From: Pseudolabrys sp035718275
GTDB taxonomy: Bacteria; Pseudomonadota; Alphaproteobacteria; Rhizobiales; Xanthobacteraceae
Length of the DNA: 64,000 nucleotides
NCBI GenBank assembly: GCA_035718275.1
Contig: DASTHI010000007.1
Span: forward strand, 62,001 to 126,000
Direction: 5' to 3'
The notes beneath the pieces are model-generated. The model was not told the origin of the DNA, made no database searches, and saw nothing but the letters and a program-made list of their open reading frames with translations. The position numbers and the translations under genes are program-made. The stretch's first letter is position 1. Each line of letters begins with the position of its first letter. Below are positions 26,164 to 36,179 of this stretch, one piece after another.

Positions 26164-27939
26164 TTATCGCATCTCCTCCGGAGCGCTGACCCCAAGTAGC
26201 GCGAGGCCGGATGATAAAACAGTGACGATCCCCTGCACGAGGGCAAGCCGGGCTGCCGTCGTTTCTTGATCATTCTGGATAATGAAGCGTAAATGAGGCA
26301 AGTCCTTTCCACGTGTCCACTGTGCATGAAATTCGCTTGCTAATTCATAGAGATAGAACGAGACCCGATGCGGCTCATGGGCGGCGGCAGCGCTCTCCAC
26401 GAGGCGCGGAAAAAGCGCCAACTGGCGCATCAGCAATATTTCGCCAGGATCGCTCAGCCTCTCGAGCGGCGCTTTGCTGAGCATGGCGGCACGCTCGAGA
26501 GCTGATTCGGGAATTTCTGGCATCTCCTCGCGCGCGTTGCGGAACACCGACGCACCGCGGGCATGACCATACTGGACATAGAAAACCGGGTTGTCCCGTG
26601 AATGCTCGATGACCTTCGCGAGGTCGAAATCAAGGACCGCATCATTTTTGCGGTAAAGCATATCGAACCGAACTGCATCCCGCCCTACCTCGTCGACGAC
26701 TTCACGTAAGGTGATGAAATCTCCGGCTCGCTTGGACATCTTCACAGGCTCGCCAGCCCGCAAGAGGCGCACGAGTTGGATGAGCTTCACATCGAGGTTC
26801 GCCTCTCCCTCGCTCAACGCTTTCACCGCCGCCTGCATCCGTTTGACATAGCCACCATGATCAGCGCCCCACACGTCAATAAGGTGTCGAAATCCGCGGT
26901 CGAGCTTCGACTTGTGATAGGCAATGTCGGTCGCGAAATAGGTATAACTGCCGTCCGATTTCTTCAGAGGCCGATCTACGTCGTCGCCGAAATCCGTCGA
27001 ACGAAACAAGGTTTGCTCCCGATCTTCCCAATCTTCGACGGCGCCGCTTTTCGGTGGCGGCAGCCTGCCTTCGTAAACTCGCCCCTTGGCCCTTAGCCAT
27101 TCGATCGTTTCCGCGACGCGGTCGGTGCCCTGCTCGACCAGCGAGCGTTCGGAAAAAAACTCATTTTGCACGATACCCAGCGCCATCAGGTCGTTACGGA
27201 TTTCAGCCATCATCATGTGGACCGCCTGATCGCGCACAATTGCAAGCCGTTCTGCCTCAGGCTTCGTCTTCAATGAGGACCCGTAGTCGGTGACCAGCTT
27301 CTGGCCAACGGCCTTGAGATATGTCCCTGGATAAAGACCATCCGGAATGGTGATCGTTTCACCGAGCGCTTCCAGGTAGCGAAGATAAGACGAGCGCGCT
27401 AGGACATCGATCTGCTTTCCTGCATCGTTGATGTAGTACTCGCGCGTTACCTGATATCCGGCAAAGGCGAGGAGATTGGCCAGCGCGTCGCCGAACACGG
27501 CACCGCGCCCATGGCCAACGTGCATTGGCCCCGTCGGATTCGCCGACACATATTCGACGTTTACTTTCTCGCCTTTTCCTGATTCGCTGCGGCCGTAATC
27601 CCCGCCCGTCTCGAGAATGAGGCGCAGCTCCTCACTCCACACATTCGGTTTGAGCTTGAGGTTAATGAAGCCTGGTCCCGCGACATTGATTTCGGCGAGC
27701 TTGGCATCTTTACGCAACTGTGCGGCGATGCTCTCCGCCAATTCACGCGGCTTGCGGCCCGCGTCCTTGGCAAGCACCATGGCCGCATTCGTTGCCATAT
27801 CCCCATGAGCAGAATCACGAGGCGGCTCGACGACGATGCGCGAGAGATCGGCGTCAGGGCCGACCACTGCGGCGGCCGCTCCACAAACGCGCGCGAGCAT
27901 ATCGGCGAACAAGTGTCTGGTTTTCGTCCCAGCCTGCAT
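26164..27939 (-). CDS. argS: Arginyl-tRNA synthetase
   Basis: About 591 residues. N-terminal additional domain, then the class I HIGH motif as NPTGPMHVGHGRGAVFGD and the KMSKS loop as PVKMSKRAGDF, and the C-terminal DALR anticodon-binding domain (e.g. ESAAAAHEPHRVSFYLYELA). It charges tRNA-Arg. I take the ATG at 27939; a TTG at 27978 would add 13 residues. Follows dgt and a 55-residue gene on the same strand. Confidence 0.95.
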   Translation of the reverse strand: MQAGTKTRHLFADMLARVCGAAAAVVGPDADLSRIVVEPPRDSAHGDMATNAAMVLAKDAGRKPRELAESIAAQLRKDAKLAEINVAGPGFINLKLKPNVWSEELRLILETGGDYGRSESGKGEKVNVEYVSANPTGPMHVGHGRGAVFGDALANLLAFAGYQVTREYYINDAGKQIDVLARSSYLRYLEALGETITIPDGLYPGTYLKAVGQKLVTDYGSSLKTKPEAERLAIVRDQAVHMMMAEIRNDLMALGIVQNEFFSERSLVEQGTDRVAETIEWLRAKGRVYEGRLPPPKSGAVEDWEDREQTLFRSTDFGDDVDRPLKKSDGSYTYFATDIAYHKSKLDRGFRHLIDVWGADHGGYVKRMQAAVKALSEGEANLDVKLIQLVRLLRAGEPVKMSKRAGDFITLREVVDEVGRDAVRFDMLYRKNDAVLDFDLAKVIEHSRDNPVFYVQYGHARGASVFRNAREEMPEIPESALERAAMLSKAPLERLSDPGEILLMRQLALFPRLVESAAAAHEPHRVSFYLYELASEFHAQWTRGKDLPHLRFIIQNDQETTAARLALVQGIVTVLSSGLALLGVSAPEEMR

Positions 27940-28048
27940 CTTGCAGGTGCGGGTAATGGAATTCGAAAGCAGAGTCAAAACGTTGTTCGGAGGCGGGATA
28001 CCGAACTGCCGCCAGGACCGCCATTGAGCGGTTTCTAGCGAGCGTGTC

Positions 28049-28216
28049 TCACAATGGGCATTCCTGAATCACCAGATCCAGGCTTTTTTCGTCCAGCGGG
28101 TCGATGTTTTCTTCCGATGCGGAGGGCACTTTTTTGTCGTTATCCAACGGGCGTTCGTCGCGCACCATCTTCTCTTCAGTCCCGTTCCCGTGCACCGGAT
28201 TGCTCATGGTCTGCAT
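28049..28216 (-). CDS. 55-residue acidic hydrophilic protein of unknown function
   Basis: A small frame with strong coding character that is easily missed by length cut-offs. It begins at ATG 28216 with a GAGGG about five bases upstream (a second ATG follows at 28207) and ends at TGA 28049. The peptide is charged throughout, with segments EEKMVRDERPLDNDKKVP and a distinctive end DEKSLDLVIQECPL. No membrane segment, no signal peptide. It lies 81 bases after dgt and 110 bases before argS, all on one strand. No family recognised. Confidence 0.6.
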   Translation of the reverse strand: MQTMSNPVHGNGTEEKMVRDERPLDNDKKVPSASEENIDPLDEKSLDLVIQECPL

Positions 28217-28296
28217 TGTCCCTCAACCGGAAACCGGCGCGAACGTTCCCTGGCTAGAAGCTATGGATTTTAACGAGCGCCTCCCGCTGAAGCCTC

Positions 28297-29505
28297 TCAA
28301 CGAAGGTCCGGCGTCGAACTAAATCGGTTTGAATGTTCGATGAGCGCATAACGATCCGTCATGCCGGCGATGTAGTCGCCGATGCGTCGTGCTCGGGTGC
28401 CATCATCGACATGGGTCAAGCCGTGCTTCCATTCATCCGGAAGCTGTTCCGGGCTTTTAATGTAGTGCGTGAACAGCTCGCGCACGACGATCTCGGCTTC
28501 GTCCATGATGCGCATGACCCGATCGTGGCGGTACATGCGTGGATAGAGAAAGGCCTTGATGTCACGATCGGCTTTGTCCATGGCCGGCGAAAAACCCACA
28601 AGCGGACGCGGCGCTTCACGCACGTCCGTTGCCGATCGCGGTCCGAGCATCAGGGCGCGGCGGCCCGTCTCGGCGATGACATCTTCGATCATTCGCGTGA
28701 TCATTTGCCGTACAAGTTCGTGCACGCGTCGCGGCGGTTCAATCCCCGGATACTCCGCATCGATGCCGGACAGGATCTCACCGACGATCGGCACGGTTGC
28801 GATGTCGGACATGGTGAACAACTCTGCCCTCAGACCATCATCGATGTCATGTGCGTCGTAAGCGATGTCATCGGAAAGCGCCGCCACCTGCGCTTCTGCG
28901 CTGGCGTAGCTCCACAGGTCCAGATCCTGGATTTTTGAATATGTAAGGATCGGAACCGGAATGCCGCTCCGTGCATAGCGGCCCGTGGGAATGCCGTCGC
29001 GATCAGTCAATGGACCATTGTGCTTGACCAGACCTTCGAGCGTTTCCCAGCAGAGATTCAATCCGTCGAATTCGGCGTATCGCCGTTCAAGGTTCGTCAC
29101 AACCCGCAGAGCCTGCGCATTGTGATCGAAGCCGCCATGCTCCGTCAGGCATTCGTGCAACGCGCGCTCGCCGGCATGGCCGAAAGGAGGATGACCGAGA
29201 TCATGGGCAAGAGCCAGGGCCTCGGCAAGGTCCTCGTCCAGGCCCAATGCTCGAGCGAGAGAGCGGGCGATCTGCACCACTTCGAGAGTATGGGTAAGTC
29301 TCGTTCGATAGTGATCGCCCTCGTGATAGACGAAAACCTGCGTCTTGTGGGCCAGCCGTCGAAATGCCGCTGAGTGGATGATCCGGTCGCAATCCCTGCG
29401 GAATGCGTTGCGGCTCGTATTCCGTGGCTCAGGATGGCGCCTGCCACGGCTCTGCGCCGGATCGGCGGCGTAGACCGCCCGCTCGTGCCCGGTTTTAATG
29501 GCCAT
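28297..29505 (-). CDS. dgt: dGTPase-like HD-domain triphosphohydrolase
   Basis: About 402 residues. HD-domain metal residues are visible: RLTHTLEVVQIARSLA and AHDLGHPPFGHAGERAL (His, His-Asp, and a later Asp in LSDDIAYDAHDID). The N-terminal FRRDCDRIIHSAAFRRLAHKTQVF is the dNTPase signature. It hydrolyses dNTPs to nucleoside and triphosphate; substrate range of this subtype is broad. Start at ATG 29505; a GTG at 29520 with AGGCAAGG upstream is an alternative. Divergent from erpA. Confidence 0.9.
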   Translation of the reverse strand: MAIKTGHERAVYAADPAQSRGRRHPEPRNTSRNAFRRDCDRIIHSAAFRRLAHKTQVFVYHEGDHYRTRLTHTLEVVQIARSLARALGLDEDLAEALALAHDLGHPPFGHAGERALHECLTEHGGFDHNAQALRVVTNLERRYAEFDGLNLCWETLEGLVKHNGPLTDRDGIPTGRYARSGIPVPILTYSKIQDLDLWSYASAEAQVAALSDDIAYDAHDIDDGLRAELFTMSDIATVPIVGEILSGIDAEYPGIEPPRRVHELVRQMITRMIEDVIAETGRRALMLGPRSATDVREAPRPLVGFSPAMDKADRDIKAFLYPRMYRHDRVMRIMDEAEIVVRELFTHYIKSPEQLPDEWKHGLTHVDDGTRARRIGDYIAGMTDRYALIEHSNRFSSTPDLR

Positions 29506-29626
29506 TGGGAGTGTTTTTACACCTTGCCTGAAACGGCGCTCGACGCATTCGATTGACCTTGCCGGTCCGCGCACTTAACTATCCGTTGGGTTCTATGCCA
29601 ATAGGATTGTCACGCGCGAGCAGGCA

Positions 29627-29956
29627 ATGAGCGAAGACATCAGGGTTAGCGAGAGGGCGGCGAAGCGCATCAGCGAAATACTCAACGCTGAGCCGGCCGG
29701 GACCATGCTTCGCGTGAGCGTGGAAGGCGGTGGCTGCTCGGGCTTTCAGTACAAATTTGACATCGAGCGTGCCAAGGCCGACGACGATCTTGTGATCAGC
29801 CGCGATGGCGCGGTGGTGCTGATCGATCCCGTTTCGGTGAATTATATGGTCGGCTCCGAGATCGACTTCGTCGATGACCTTATCGGCGCTTCCTTCAAGG
29901 TCATAAATCCTCAGGCAAAGGCTTCTTGCGGCTGCGGGACGAGTTTCGCGCTATAG
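29627..29956 (+). CDS. erpA: Iron-sulfur cluster insertion protein ErpA
   Basis: 109 residues, A-type Fe-S carrier. The three cluster-binding cysteines are in GGGCSGFQYKF and in SCGCGTSF at the C-terminus (spacing C-x-C). Segment VRDG-like VISRDGAVVLIDPVSVNYM is typical. It delivers Fe-S clusters to client enzymes, possibly including IlvD encoded nearby. ATG 29627 with a purine-rich AGGC site. Divergent from dgt and convergent with the RND pump operon. Confidence 0.93.
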   Translation: MSEDIRVSERAAKRISEILNAEPAGTMLRVSVEGGGCSGFQYKFDIERAKADDDLVISRDGAVVLIDPVSVNYMVGSEIDFVDDLIGASFKVINPQAKASCGCGTSFAL

Positions 29957-30016
29957 GTCCTTTCGTTTCGGCCGCAAACTAGCCGCAGCGACTGGCTCTG
30001 CGAACCTGCCGATGCC

Positions 30017-33000
30017 CTACTCGGCGGCAATGGCAGGCGGGACTTCCTGCACCTCTGTGAGCTGCGGCTCGAGGCGACGCTTCAGCATCCTGTCGAAGCG
30101 GTCGAGATAAAGATAAATCACTGGGGTGATGTAGAGCGTCAACAGTTGCGAGAGCGCGAGGCCTCCCACGACAGCCACGCCGAGAGGTTGCCGCAGTTCG
30201 GCACCGGCACCCGTGCCCAATGCGATCGGAAGGGTACCGAAGATCGCCGCAAAGGTTGTCATCATGATCGGGCGGAAGCGCAGCAAGGCGGCTTCCCGAA
30301 TAGCGGCCTCCGCCGATAGCCCGACACGACGGCGCTCGATGGCGAAATCGATCATCATGATCGCGTTCTTCTTCACAATCCCGACCAGCATAACGATGCC
30401 GATCATGGCGATCACAGAGAGATCCATGCGGAACAGCATCAGGGTCAGGATCGCGCCGATGCCGGCTGACGGCAGACCGGAAATGATCGTGATGGGATGG
30501 ATGAAGCTCTCGTACAGGATGCCCAGAACGATATAGGCGGCGAAGATTGCCGCCAGAATAAGAATCCCCTGCCCCCGCAGCGAATCCTGGAATACCTGCG
30601 CCGTTCCCTGGAATCCGGTCGTGATCGTCGCCGGCAGTCTTTCCTCCCGCTCGAGATTAGTGATGGCGTCGACCGCCTGCCCGAGCGAGAAGCCGGGAGC
30701 CAAGTTGAATGAGATCGTCACGGCCGGCTGCTGGCCCTGGTGATTGACCTGCAGCGGGCCAACCGTACGCACAAATCGCGTCACACTCGACAGCGGCACG
30801 GTCGTGCCATTGCTTGTCTTGAGGAAAATTCGATTCAGGTCATCCGGACTCTGCTGGAATTCCGGCTTTGTTTCGAGAATGACCTGGTAGTCATTGGCAG
30901 GTGTATAGATGGTCGCGACCTGGCGCGAACCGAAGGCGTTGTAAAGCTCCTGCCGAACTTGGTCGATCGAAAAGCCGTAGACGGCGGCTTTTTCGCGGTC
31001 GACTTCGACGGTGACCTGCGGATTTTTGACATACAGGTCGGTGGTAACGTCCAGCAATCCTGGAATTTTGGCGATCTTCTCACGCAGATCCGGCGTGATG
31101 CGGTAGAGCGCCTCAGTGTCGTTGGACTGCAAAGTGTACTGATATTGGCTCTTGTTCAGGCGCCCGCCGAGATTGATGTTCTGTATCGGCTGAAAAAAGA
31201 TCTGGATCCCGGGAACGACATTCGCGTTCTTCCGCAGCCGCGCGATGATCGTTTGCATGCTGTCGCGCTCGTCTCGCGGCTTGAGCGCAACGAGCATCCG
31301 TCCGCTGTTTCCGAGTTGGTTCGGGCCGCCCGATCCTACCGTCGAATTGACGTAGGCGACCCCCTTATCGGCGCGCACGATATCGGCCACCTTTCGCTGG
31401 TGCTCCGCCATCGACGCGAAAGCAATGTCGGTATTGGCTTCGGTAATCCCGACCATGTAGCCGGTGTCTTCGATCGGGAAAAATCCCTTGGGCACCACGA
31501 TGTAGAGCCAGATCGTGCCGCCGATCGTCGCAATCGTAACGGCCAGCATGATCGATTTGGCCTTGAGCACGCGATCGAGCGTCCACTCGTAAGCCCTGAG
31601 CCAGGCCGCAAACATCCGTTCGAAGCCGCGCAGCACGAAATTCTGCCTCTCGTGCGGATCATGGCTTTTGAGGACGCGTGCGCACAGCATCGGGGTGAGC
31701 GTGAGCGACACGAATCCCGAAACGATAATCGCGACTGCTATCGATACGGCAAACTCGCGGAATACGCGGCCGACCATGCCGCCCATCAGCAAGACCGGTA
31801 TGAATACGGCGATGAGCGAAAAAGTGATGGATATGATCGTAAATCCGATCTCGCGCGAACCTTTGAGCGCTGCCTCAAACGGACGCATTCCGCCCTCGAC
31901 GTGGCGGACGATGTTCTCCAGCATCACAATTGCGTCGTCGACAACGAAACCTACGGAAAGCGTCAGCGCCAGCAGGGTCATGTTGTTGATGGAAAAGCCA
32001 AAGGCGTACATGGCCGCGCATGTGCCGATCAGAGATACAGGTACGGCGAGCGATGGAATGATCGTCGCTGAAACCTTTCGCAGGAACAGGAAAATCACCA
32101 TGATCACCAGAGCGATTGCGATCGCCAGTGTCTCCTGCACATTGAAAACAGCGGCCCGGATCGAGATCGAGCGATCGAACAGCGGTTCGAGCTGGATCGC
32201 CGGGGGCACCTGCGCCCGCATCTGAGGAAGCTTGCCGCGGACCATATCCACCACTTCCACCGTGTTGGCGTCAGGCTGTCGTTGGATCGCAAGCACGATG
32301 GCACGTGAATCGTTGAACCACGTCGCCACCTTGTCGTTCTCGACACTGTCGATCACGCGGGCCACTTCGTTGAGCTTGATCGGCGCGCCGTTCCGATATG
32401 CAACCACCACGTCGCGATAGTCAGCCGCGCGGGGCATTGCACCCGTCGCAAGGAGTGTCACGGCCTGCTGTTTGCCCTGCAGCGTGCCCACGGGCGCCGA
32501 GGAATTAGCCTTGGCGACCACGGAGCGAATATCATCGAGAGAAATATTGCGAGCCGCCGCCGCGATCGGATCGACCTGCACACGCACCGCAAATTTCTGC
32601 GCACCGTACACGAGCACCTGGGCGACGCCAGGCAGCTGCGAGATTTGTGGCGCCAACACCGTTTCAGCATAGTCGTTTACGGCGGAAAGCGGCATCGTGT
32701 CCGAACGCATGCTCACATAGAGCACCGGGAAATCACCCGGGTTGACCTTGCGGAAGTATGGCGGGGTCGTCATTTCGTTCGGCAGCCTGCGTTGCGCAGT
32801 GGCAAGCGCAGTCTGCACATCGAGGGAGGCGCCATCGATGTTGCGACCTAGATCGAATTGCACCGTGATCTGTGTCGTTCCGAGCGATGACGATGAAGTC
32901 ATCGATGAGATGCCGGAAATGGTGGAAAGCTGCCGCTCAATGGGCGACGCGACCGACGCCGCCATCGTCTCCGGACTTGCTCCCGGAAGCACTGCGGTGA

Positions 33001-33139
33001 TCTGGATTGTCGGAAAATCGACCGCCGGCAGCGCCGCAACGGGCAGCAACCTGTAAGCAAATGCGCCGAAGACGATAAAAGACGCCGTAATCAGCGTTGT
33101 GAGTACCGGCCGGCGGATACAGACTTCCGAAATATTCAT
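30017..33139 (-). CDS. RND efflux permease (HAE-1/MdtB-like)
   Basis: About 1040 residues, twelve membrane helices and two large periplasmic loops, as in tripartite drug pumps. Seen are the start NISEVCIRRPVLTTLITASF, the proton-relay pair in TM4 (VGFVVDDAIVMLENIVRHVE), and the conserved GRVFREFAVSIAVAIIVSG and SLTLTPMLCARVL segments. The short start EVCIRRPVLT suggests the MdtB/MuxB-type. Substrate unknown. ATG 33139 follows the adaptor stop by four bases. The outer-membrane partner could be the TolC at 46-47.5 kb. Confidence 0.93.
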   Translation of the reverse strand: MNISEVCIRRPVLTTLITASFIVFGAFAYRLLPVAALPAVDFPTIQITAVLPGASPETMAASVASPIERQLSTISGISSMTSSSSLGTTQITVQFDLGRNIDGASLDVQTALATAQRRLPNEMTTPPYFRKVNPGDFPVLYVSMRSDTMPLSAVNDYAETVLAPQISQLPGVAQVLVYGAQKFAVRVQVDPIAAAARNISLDDIRSVVAKANSSAPVGTLQGKQQAVTLLATGAMPRAADYRDVVVAYRNGAPIKLNEVARVIDSVENDKVATWFNDSRAIVLAIQRQPDANTVEVVDMVRGKLPQMRAQVPPAIQLEPLFDRSISIRAAVFNVQETLAIAIALVIMVIFLFLRKVSATIIPSLAVPVSLIGTCAAMYAFGFSINNMTLLALTLSVGFVVDDAIVMLENIVRHVEGGMRPFEAALKGSREIGFTIISITFSLIAVFIPVLLMGGMVGRVFREFAVSIAVAIIVSGFVSLTLTPMLCARVLKSHDPHERQNFVLRGFERMFAAWLRAYEWTLDRVLKAKSIMLAVTIATIGGTIWLYIVVPKGFFPIEDTGYMVGITEANTDIAFASMAEHQRKVADIVRADKGVAYVNSTVGSGGPNQLGNSGRMLVALKPRDERDSMQTIIARLRKNANVVPGIQIFFQPIQNINLGGRLNKSQYQYTLQSNDTEALYRITPDLREKIAKIPGLLDVTTDLYVKNPQVTVEVDREKAAVYGFSIDQVRQELYNAFGSRQVATIYTPANDYQVILETKPEFQQSPDDLNRIFLKTSNGTTVPLSSVTRFVRTVGPLQVNHQGQQPAVTISFNLAPGFSLGQAVDAITNLEREERLPATITTGFQGTAQVFQDSLRGQGILILAAIFAAYIVLGILYESFIHPITIISGLPSAGIGAILTLMLFRMDLSVIAMIGIVMLVGIVKKNAIMMIDFAIERRRVGLSAEAAIREAALLRFRPIMMTTFAAIFGTLPIALGTGAGAELRQPLGVAVVGGLALSQLLTLYITPVIYLYLDRFDRMLKRRLEPQLTEVQEVPPAIAAE

Positions 33140-33143
33140 GTGG

Positions 33144-34274
33144 TCAGCTGCCTGCCGCTTTCGGCGGACGCGGATTGACATGCGTGCCGTCGGACAACAG
33201 CAGCTGTCCGTCGGTGACCACTGTTTCACCGCCGTTGAGCCCGGAGGCGATCACGGTTTCGCGACCAATCTGACGCTCGATTGCAACGTGCTTGACCCTG
33301 GCAACGCCATCCTTGACGATGAAAACGAAGTTTCCGCTCTGGCTCACCTGAACAGCGCCCGCGGGCACGACCACGCCCTCTTCCGAACGCAAGGTCATCT
33401 CGGCCGTCACCAATGTCCCCGGCCAGAGCAGTTCATCGGTGTTTGGCATAGTGGCCCGGATCGTCGCCATTCCCGTGGCCGCATCGATCGTGTTTTCGAT
33501 CATGGTCACCTGGCCTTTGGCGCGTTTTTCCTCGCCAGGAATGATCGCCTCGACGGTTGCAGTCTCTGCGGCAATGGCCTTGCGGATGTCGGGAAGATTT
33601 TTTTGCGGCGCCGTAAAGCTCACATATACGGGGGCCGTCTGATTGATCGTCGCCATCGGAGTGGAATCGGCCTGGCGGACGAAATTTCCCGCCTTCACAT
33701 TGGCCATGCTGATCCGACCCGAAATAGGCGCGCGGATAGTGCAGAAGCCCAACTGGACCTTCAGATTTTCAAGCTGCGCGCGGCTGGATTCTGCCGTCGC
33801 GCGCGAGACGTTGACCTGCGTCTGGGCATTATTGAGGGTCACGATCGGCGTTGCATTCCTTGAAGCGAGTTCGGTGTAGCGCTCGACATCACGCTGTGCC
33901 TGCGCCAGCGTGGCCTCTGCCCCGTCTATCACAGCCTGTACCCGCTTCATGTCCGCCTCGATCTGACGGCAGTCGAGGGTAAACAACAGATCGCCTTTTT
34001 CGACGCGGGCTCCGTCCCGGAAATGCACTCCGGTGATCGTGGTGTCGACCTGAGTCTTGATCGCGACGCTTGCTATCGGGGTAACGGTGCCCAGGGACTC
34101 GATCTGAACGGGGACCGTCCTGCGGTGGGCCGTGGCCACCTCAACCGGGATGACACGTGACTCTGCCTGCGATCGTGCGGCAACCCCATCCGTCGTCCAA
34201 AAGCCCCGCACGAGCACAATCGCACCCGCCAGCGCGAGTAGACCCCCCGCAATGAGCCATTTGCGACTGATCAT
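33144..34274 (-). CDS. RND periplasmic adaptor (membrane fusion protein)
   Basis: About 376 residues. N-terminal anchor (WLIAGGLLALAGAIVLVRGF), then lipoyl half-motif (VATAHRRTVPVQIESLGTV), a coiled-coil hairpin (DGAEATLAQAQRDVERYTEL), second lipoyl half with GFCTIRAPISGRIS, and beta-barrel/membrane-proximal domains ending VNPRPPKAAG. It bridges the inner-membrane RND pump to an outer-membrane channel. ATG 34274 preferred over a TTG one codon earlier. First gene of the two-gene pump operon. Confidence 0.92.
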   Translation of the reverse strand: MISRKWLIAGGLLALAGAIVLVRGFWTTDGVAARSQAESRVIPVEVATAHRRTVPVQIESLGTVTPIASVAIKTQVDTTITGVHFRDGARVEKGDLLFTLDCRQIEADMKRVQAVIDGAEATLAQAQRDVERYTELASRNATPIVTLNNAQTQVNVSRATAESSRAQLENLKVQLGFCTIRAPISGRISMANVKAGNFVRQADSTPMATINQTAPVYVSFTAPQKNLPDIRKAIAAETATVEAIIPGEEKRAKGQVTMIENTIDAATGMATIRATMPNTDELLWPGTLVTAEMTLRSEEGVVVPAGAVQVSQSGNFVFIVKDGVARVKHVAIERQIGRETVIASGLNGGETVVTDGQLLLSDGTHVNPRPPKAAGS

Positions 34275-34469
34275 CAATGGTGTTCGGCCCGGACTCGTAC
34301 GGATCCGCCCGGCCGCTCCCTTATGCGCGAATGGCTTCCTTGCTGCACCGGTCTGGGGCCGCCTTGACTGTTTTTCCTAGCATATAAACGTTACCCGGTG
34401 CATATCCCTGCGCTGACTAACAAACACGGTGAATACTGCATTATTCGCCCTTCTGGACCGCCAAAATTG

Positions 34470-35261
34470 ATGCGAATCGCGACCTGGAACGTCAATTCGA
34501 TACGCCAGCGCATGGATCATCTGCAGACCTGGCTAAAGGAACGGCAGCCGGACATCGTGTGCCTCCAGGAGGTCAAGTGCACTGACGATGCCTTCCCGCG
34601 CGAGCCATTCGAGGCGATGGGATACAACGTGGCGGTCCATGGGCAGAAGACCTTCAACGGTGTGGCACTGTTCTCAAAGCTTCCCTTCGATGAGGTGGCG
34701 CCGGGACTGATTGGAGACGACGCGGACGTTCAGGCTCGTTTTCTGGAGGCCATCGTTTCCACCAAACATGGGGCGTTGCGCGTCGTCAGTCTGTATCTGC
34801 CGAACGGAAACCCGCCAAACTCCGACAAGTACGCGTACAAACTCGGCTGGATGAACAGGCTGATCAATTTCTCGAATGAGCGGCTCAAGCTGGAAGAACC
34901 CATGTTGCTCGCCGGCGACTACAATGTGATTCCGACGTCTGCCGACGTGCATCGCCCGGAATCCTGGAAAAACGATGCGTTGTTTTTGCCGCAAACCCGA
35001 GAGCGCTACCGCGAACTTATCAATCTCGGTCTTACGGACGCGCTTCGTGCCGTCAGTGATGCGTCCGATCTCTATACTTTCTGGGACTATCAAGCTGGCG
35101 CATGGGCAAAGAACGACGGCATCCGCATCGATCACGTGCTGCTTTCGCCACAAGCGGCCGACCGCCTGATCAGTGCAGGCGTCGACCGCCACGTGCGCGG
35201 CTGGGACAAGCCCTCCGATCACGTGCCTGTTTTCGTCGATCTGGATATCGAAGGACGATAG
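34470..35261 (+). CDS. xth: Exodeoxyribonuclease III
   Basis: About 263 residues. Complete exonuclease III/AP-endonuclease catalytic set: MRIATWNVNSIRQR, VCLQEVKCTD, LLAGDYNVIPTSADV, RIDHVLLSPQA and KPSDHVPVFVD (Asn, Glu, Asp-x-Asn, Asp-His and final His). It cleaves at abasic sites in base excision repair and degrades DNA from 3' ends. The ATG at 34470 gives the canonical start; the longer open frame from 34398 has no family match. Confidence 0.95.
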   Translation: MRIATWNVNSIRQRMDHLQTWLKERQPDIVCLQEVKCTDDAFPREPFEAMGYNVAVHGQKTFNGVALFSKLPFDEVAPGLIGDDADVQARFLEAIVSTKHGALRVVSLYLPNGNPPNSDKYAYKLGWMNRLINFSNERLKLEEPMLLAGDYNVIPTSADVHRPESWKNDALFLPQTRERYRELINLGLTDALRAVSDASDLYTFWDYQAGAWAKNDGIRIDHVLLSPQAADRLISAGVDRHVRGWDKPSDHVPVFVDLDIEGR

Positions 35262-35366
35262 CCGTCGTCATGCGGAACGCAGCCAGGAGCGCCCCATGTG
35301 GCCGCGGGCACAAAGGTGCGCGCAGATCAGGCGCGACAGCTGGCCTCGGGCAAACGAGTTGAGAAT

Positions 35367-36179
35367 CTACTCCCGTCGTGTCTCAAGCCACCGGCGCAGA
35401 TATACGGCCGCGAGAGCACGCTCGTCCTGGCTGGCCTGTTGCATGGCCGTGTCATAGAGCTTGTTGATCCAACCCTGGTCGGGTCGTGCGCTATCCTTTG
35501 CGAGCGCAAGCCACATCAGCCCGCGCGCCGCTTGCCGCGGCACATGATCCCCCTCGAACAGCATGGCGCCGAGCATCGCTTGCGCTTCGCACTGTCCCTT
35601 CTGCGCGGAAAGCCCGAACCAGCGTGCAGCCTGACGCGGATCGTGCGGTGCGCCGGTGCCATTGAGGTACAAGCGTGCAAGATAATACTGCGCATCGGGA
35701 TCGCGGAAATACGATGCTGCATAGGCAAACATCTCGCGCGCGCGCTCAGGATCGCGCTTGATGTAAGTCGATATGCCTTCGAGATAGTAGTGCCCAAGCG
35801 CCACGAAGGCGTTCGCGACGAACCGCGCCTGCGGCGTATCGGGATTATCTTCGGCGTGACTGTCGGCAATCCGGCGGAAATACTCGAACGCCTTGATGTC
35901 GTTCTGTGCGACGCCGTCGCCTTCGGCATACATCCGGCCCAGCTTCCACTGCGCGAGTGCGTGCCCCTTTTCCGCGGCATATTCCAGAGAATTGACGGCC
36001 TTGACGGTGTCGCCCGCCTTGAGCCAATGGGCCCCGGAGCGGAAGGCTTCCATCGGCGTCATTGGCGGAGGCCCGACGCTTGCATCCGTCTTACTTCCGT
36101 CAAGCGCGGATGCGGGCGGTCCGACCAGAAGGCCGGCGCCGATCAGCAGTGCACAGAACAAATGCTCAAATGTCCGCAT
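35367..36179 (-). CDS. Exported Sel1/TPR-repeat protein
   Basis: 270 residues. Signal peptide at 1-25 (LLIGAGLLVGPPASA). The mature part consists of Sel1 repeats, each with the A-x-x-x-L-G-x-x-Y/L pattern: KGHALAQWKLGRMYAEGDGV, DPDAQYYLARLYLNGTGAP and QCEAQAMLGAMLFEGDHV. Such proteins are periplasmic scaffolds for protein contacts; partner unknown. Its ATG lies inside the 3' end of ilvD (14-base overlap), so it is translated from the same transcript although no metabolic link is evident. Confidence 0.85.
   Translation of the reverse strand: MRTFEHLFCALLIGAGLLVGPPASALDGSKTDASVGPPPMTPMEAFRSGAHWLKAGDTVKAVNSLEYAAEKGHALAQWKLGRMYAEGDGVAQNDIKAFEYFRRIADSHAEDNPDTPQARFVANAFVALGHYYLEGISTYIKRDPERAREMFAYAASYFRDPDAQYYLARLYLNGTGAPHDPRQAARWFGLSAQKGQCEAQAMLGAMLFEGDHVPRQAARGLMWLALAKDSARPDQGWINKLYDTAMQQASQDERALAAVYLRRWLETRRE

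Noticed and set aside
30740..32071. 443-codon open frame on the plus strand
   Set aside because: Antisense to the RND permease; Arg/His/Asp-rich with no domain, an artefact of high GC content.
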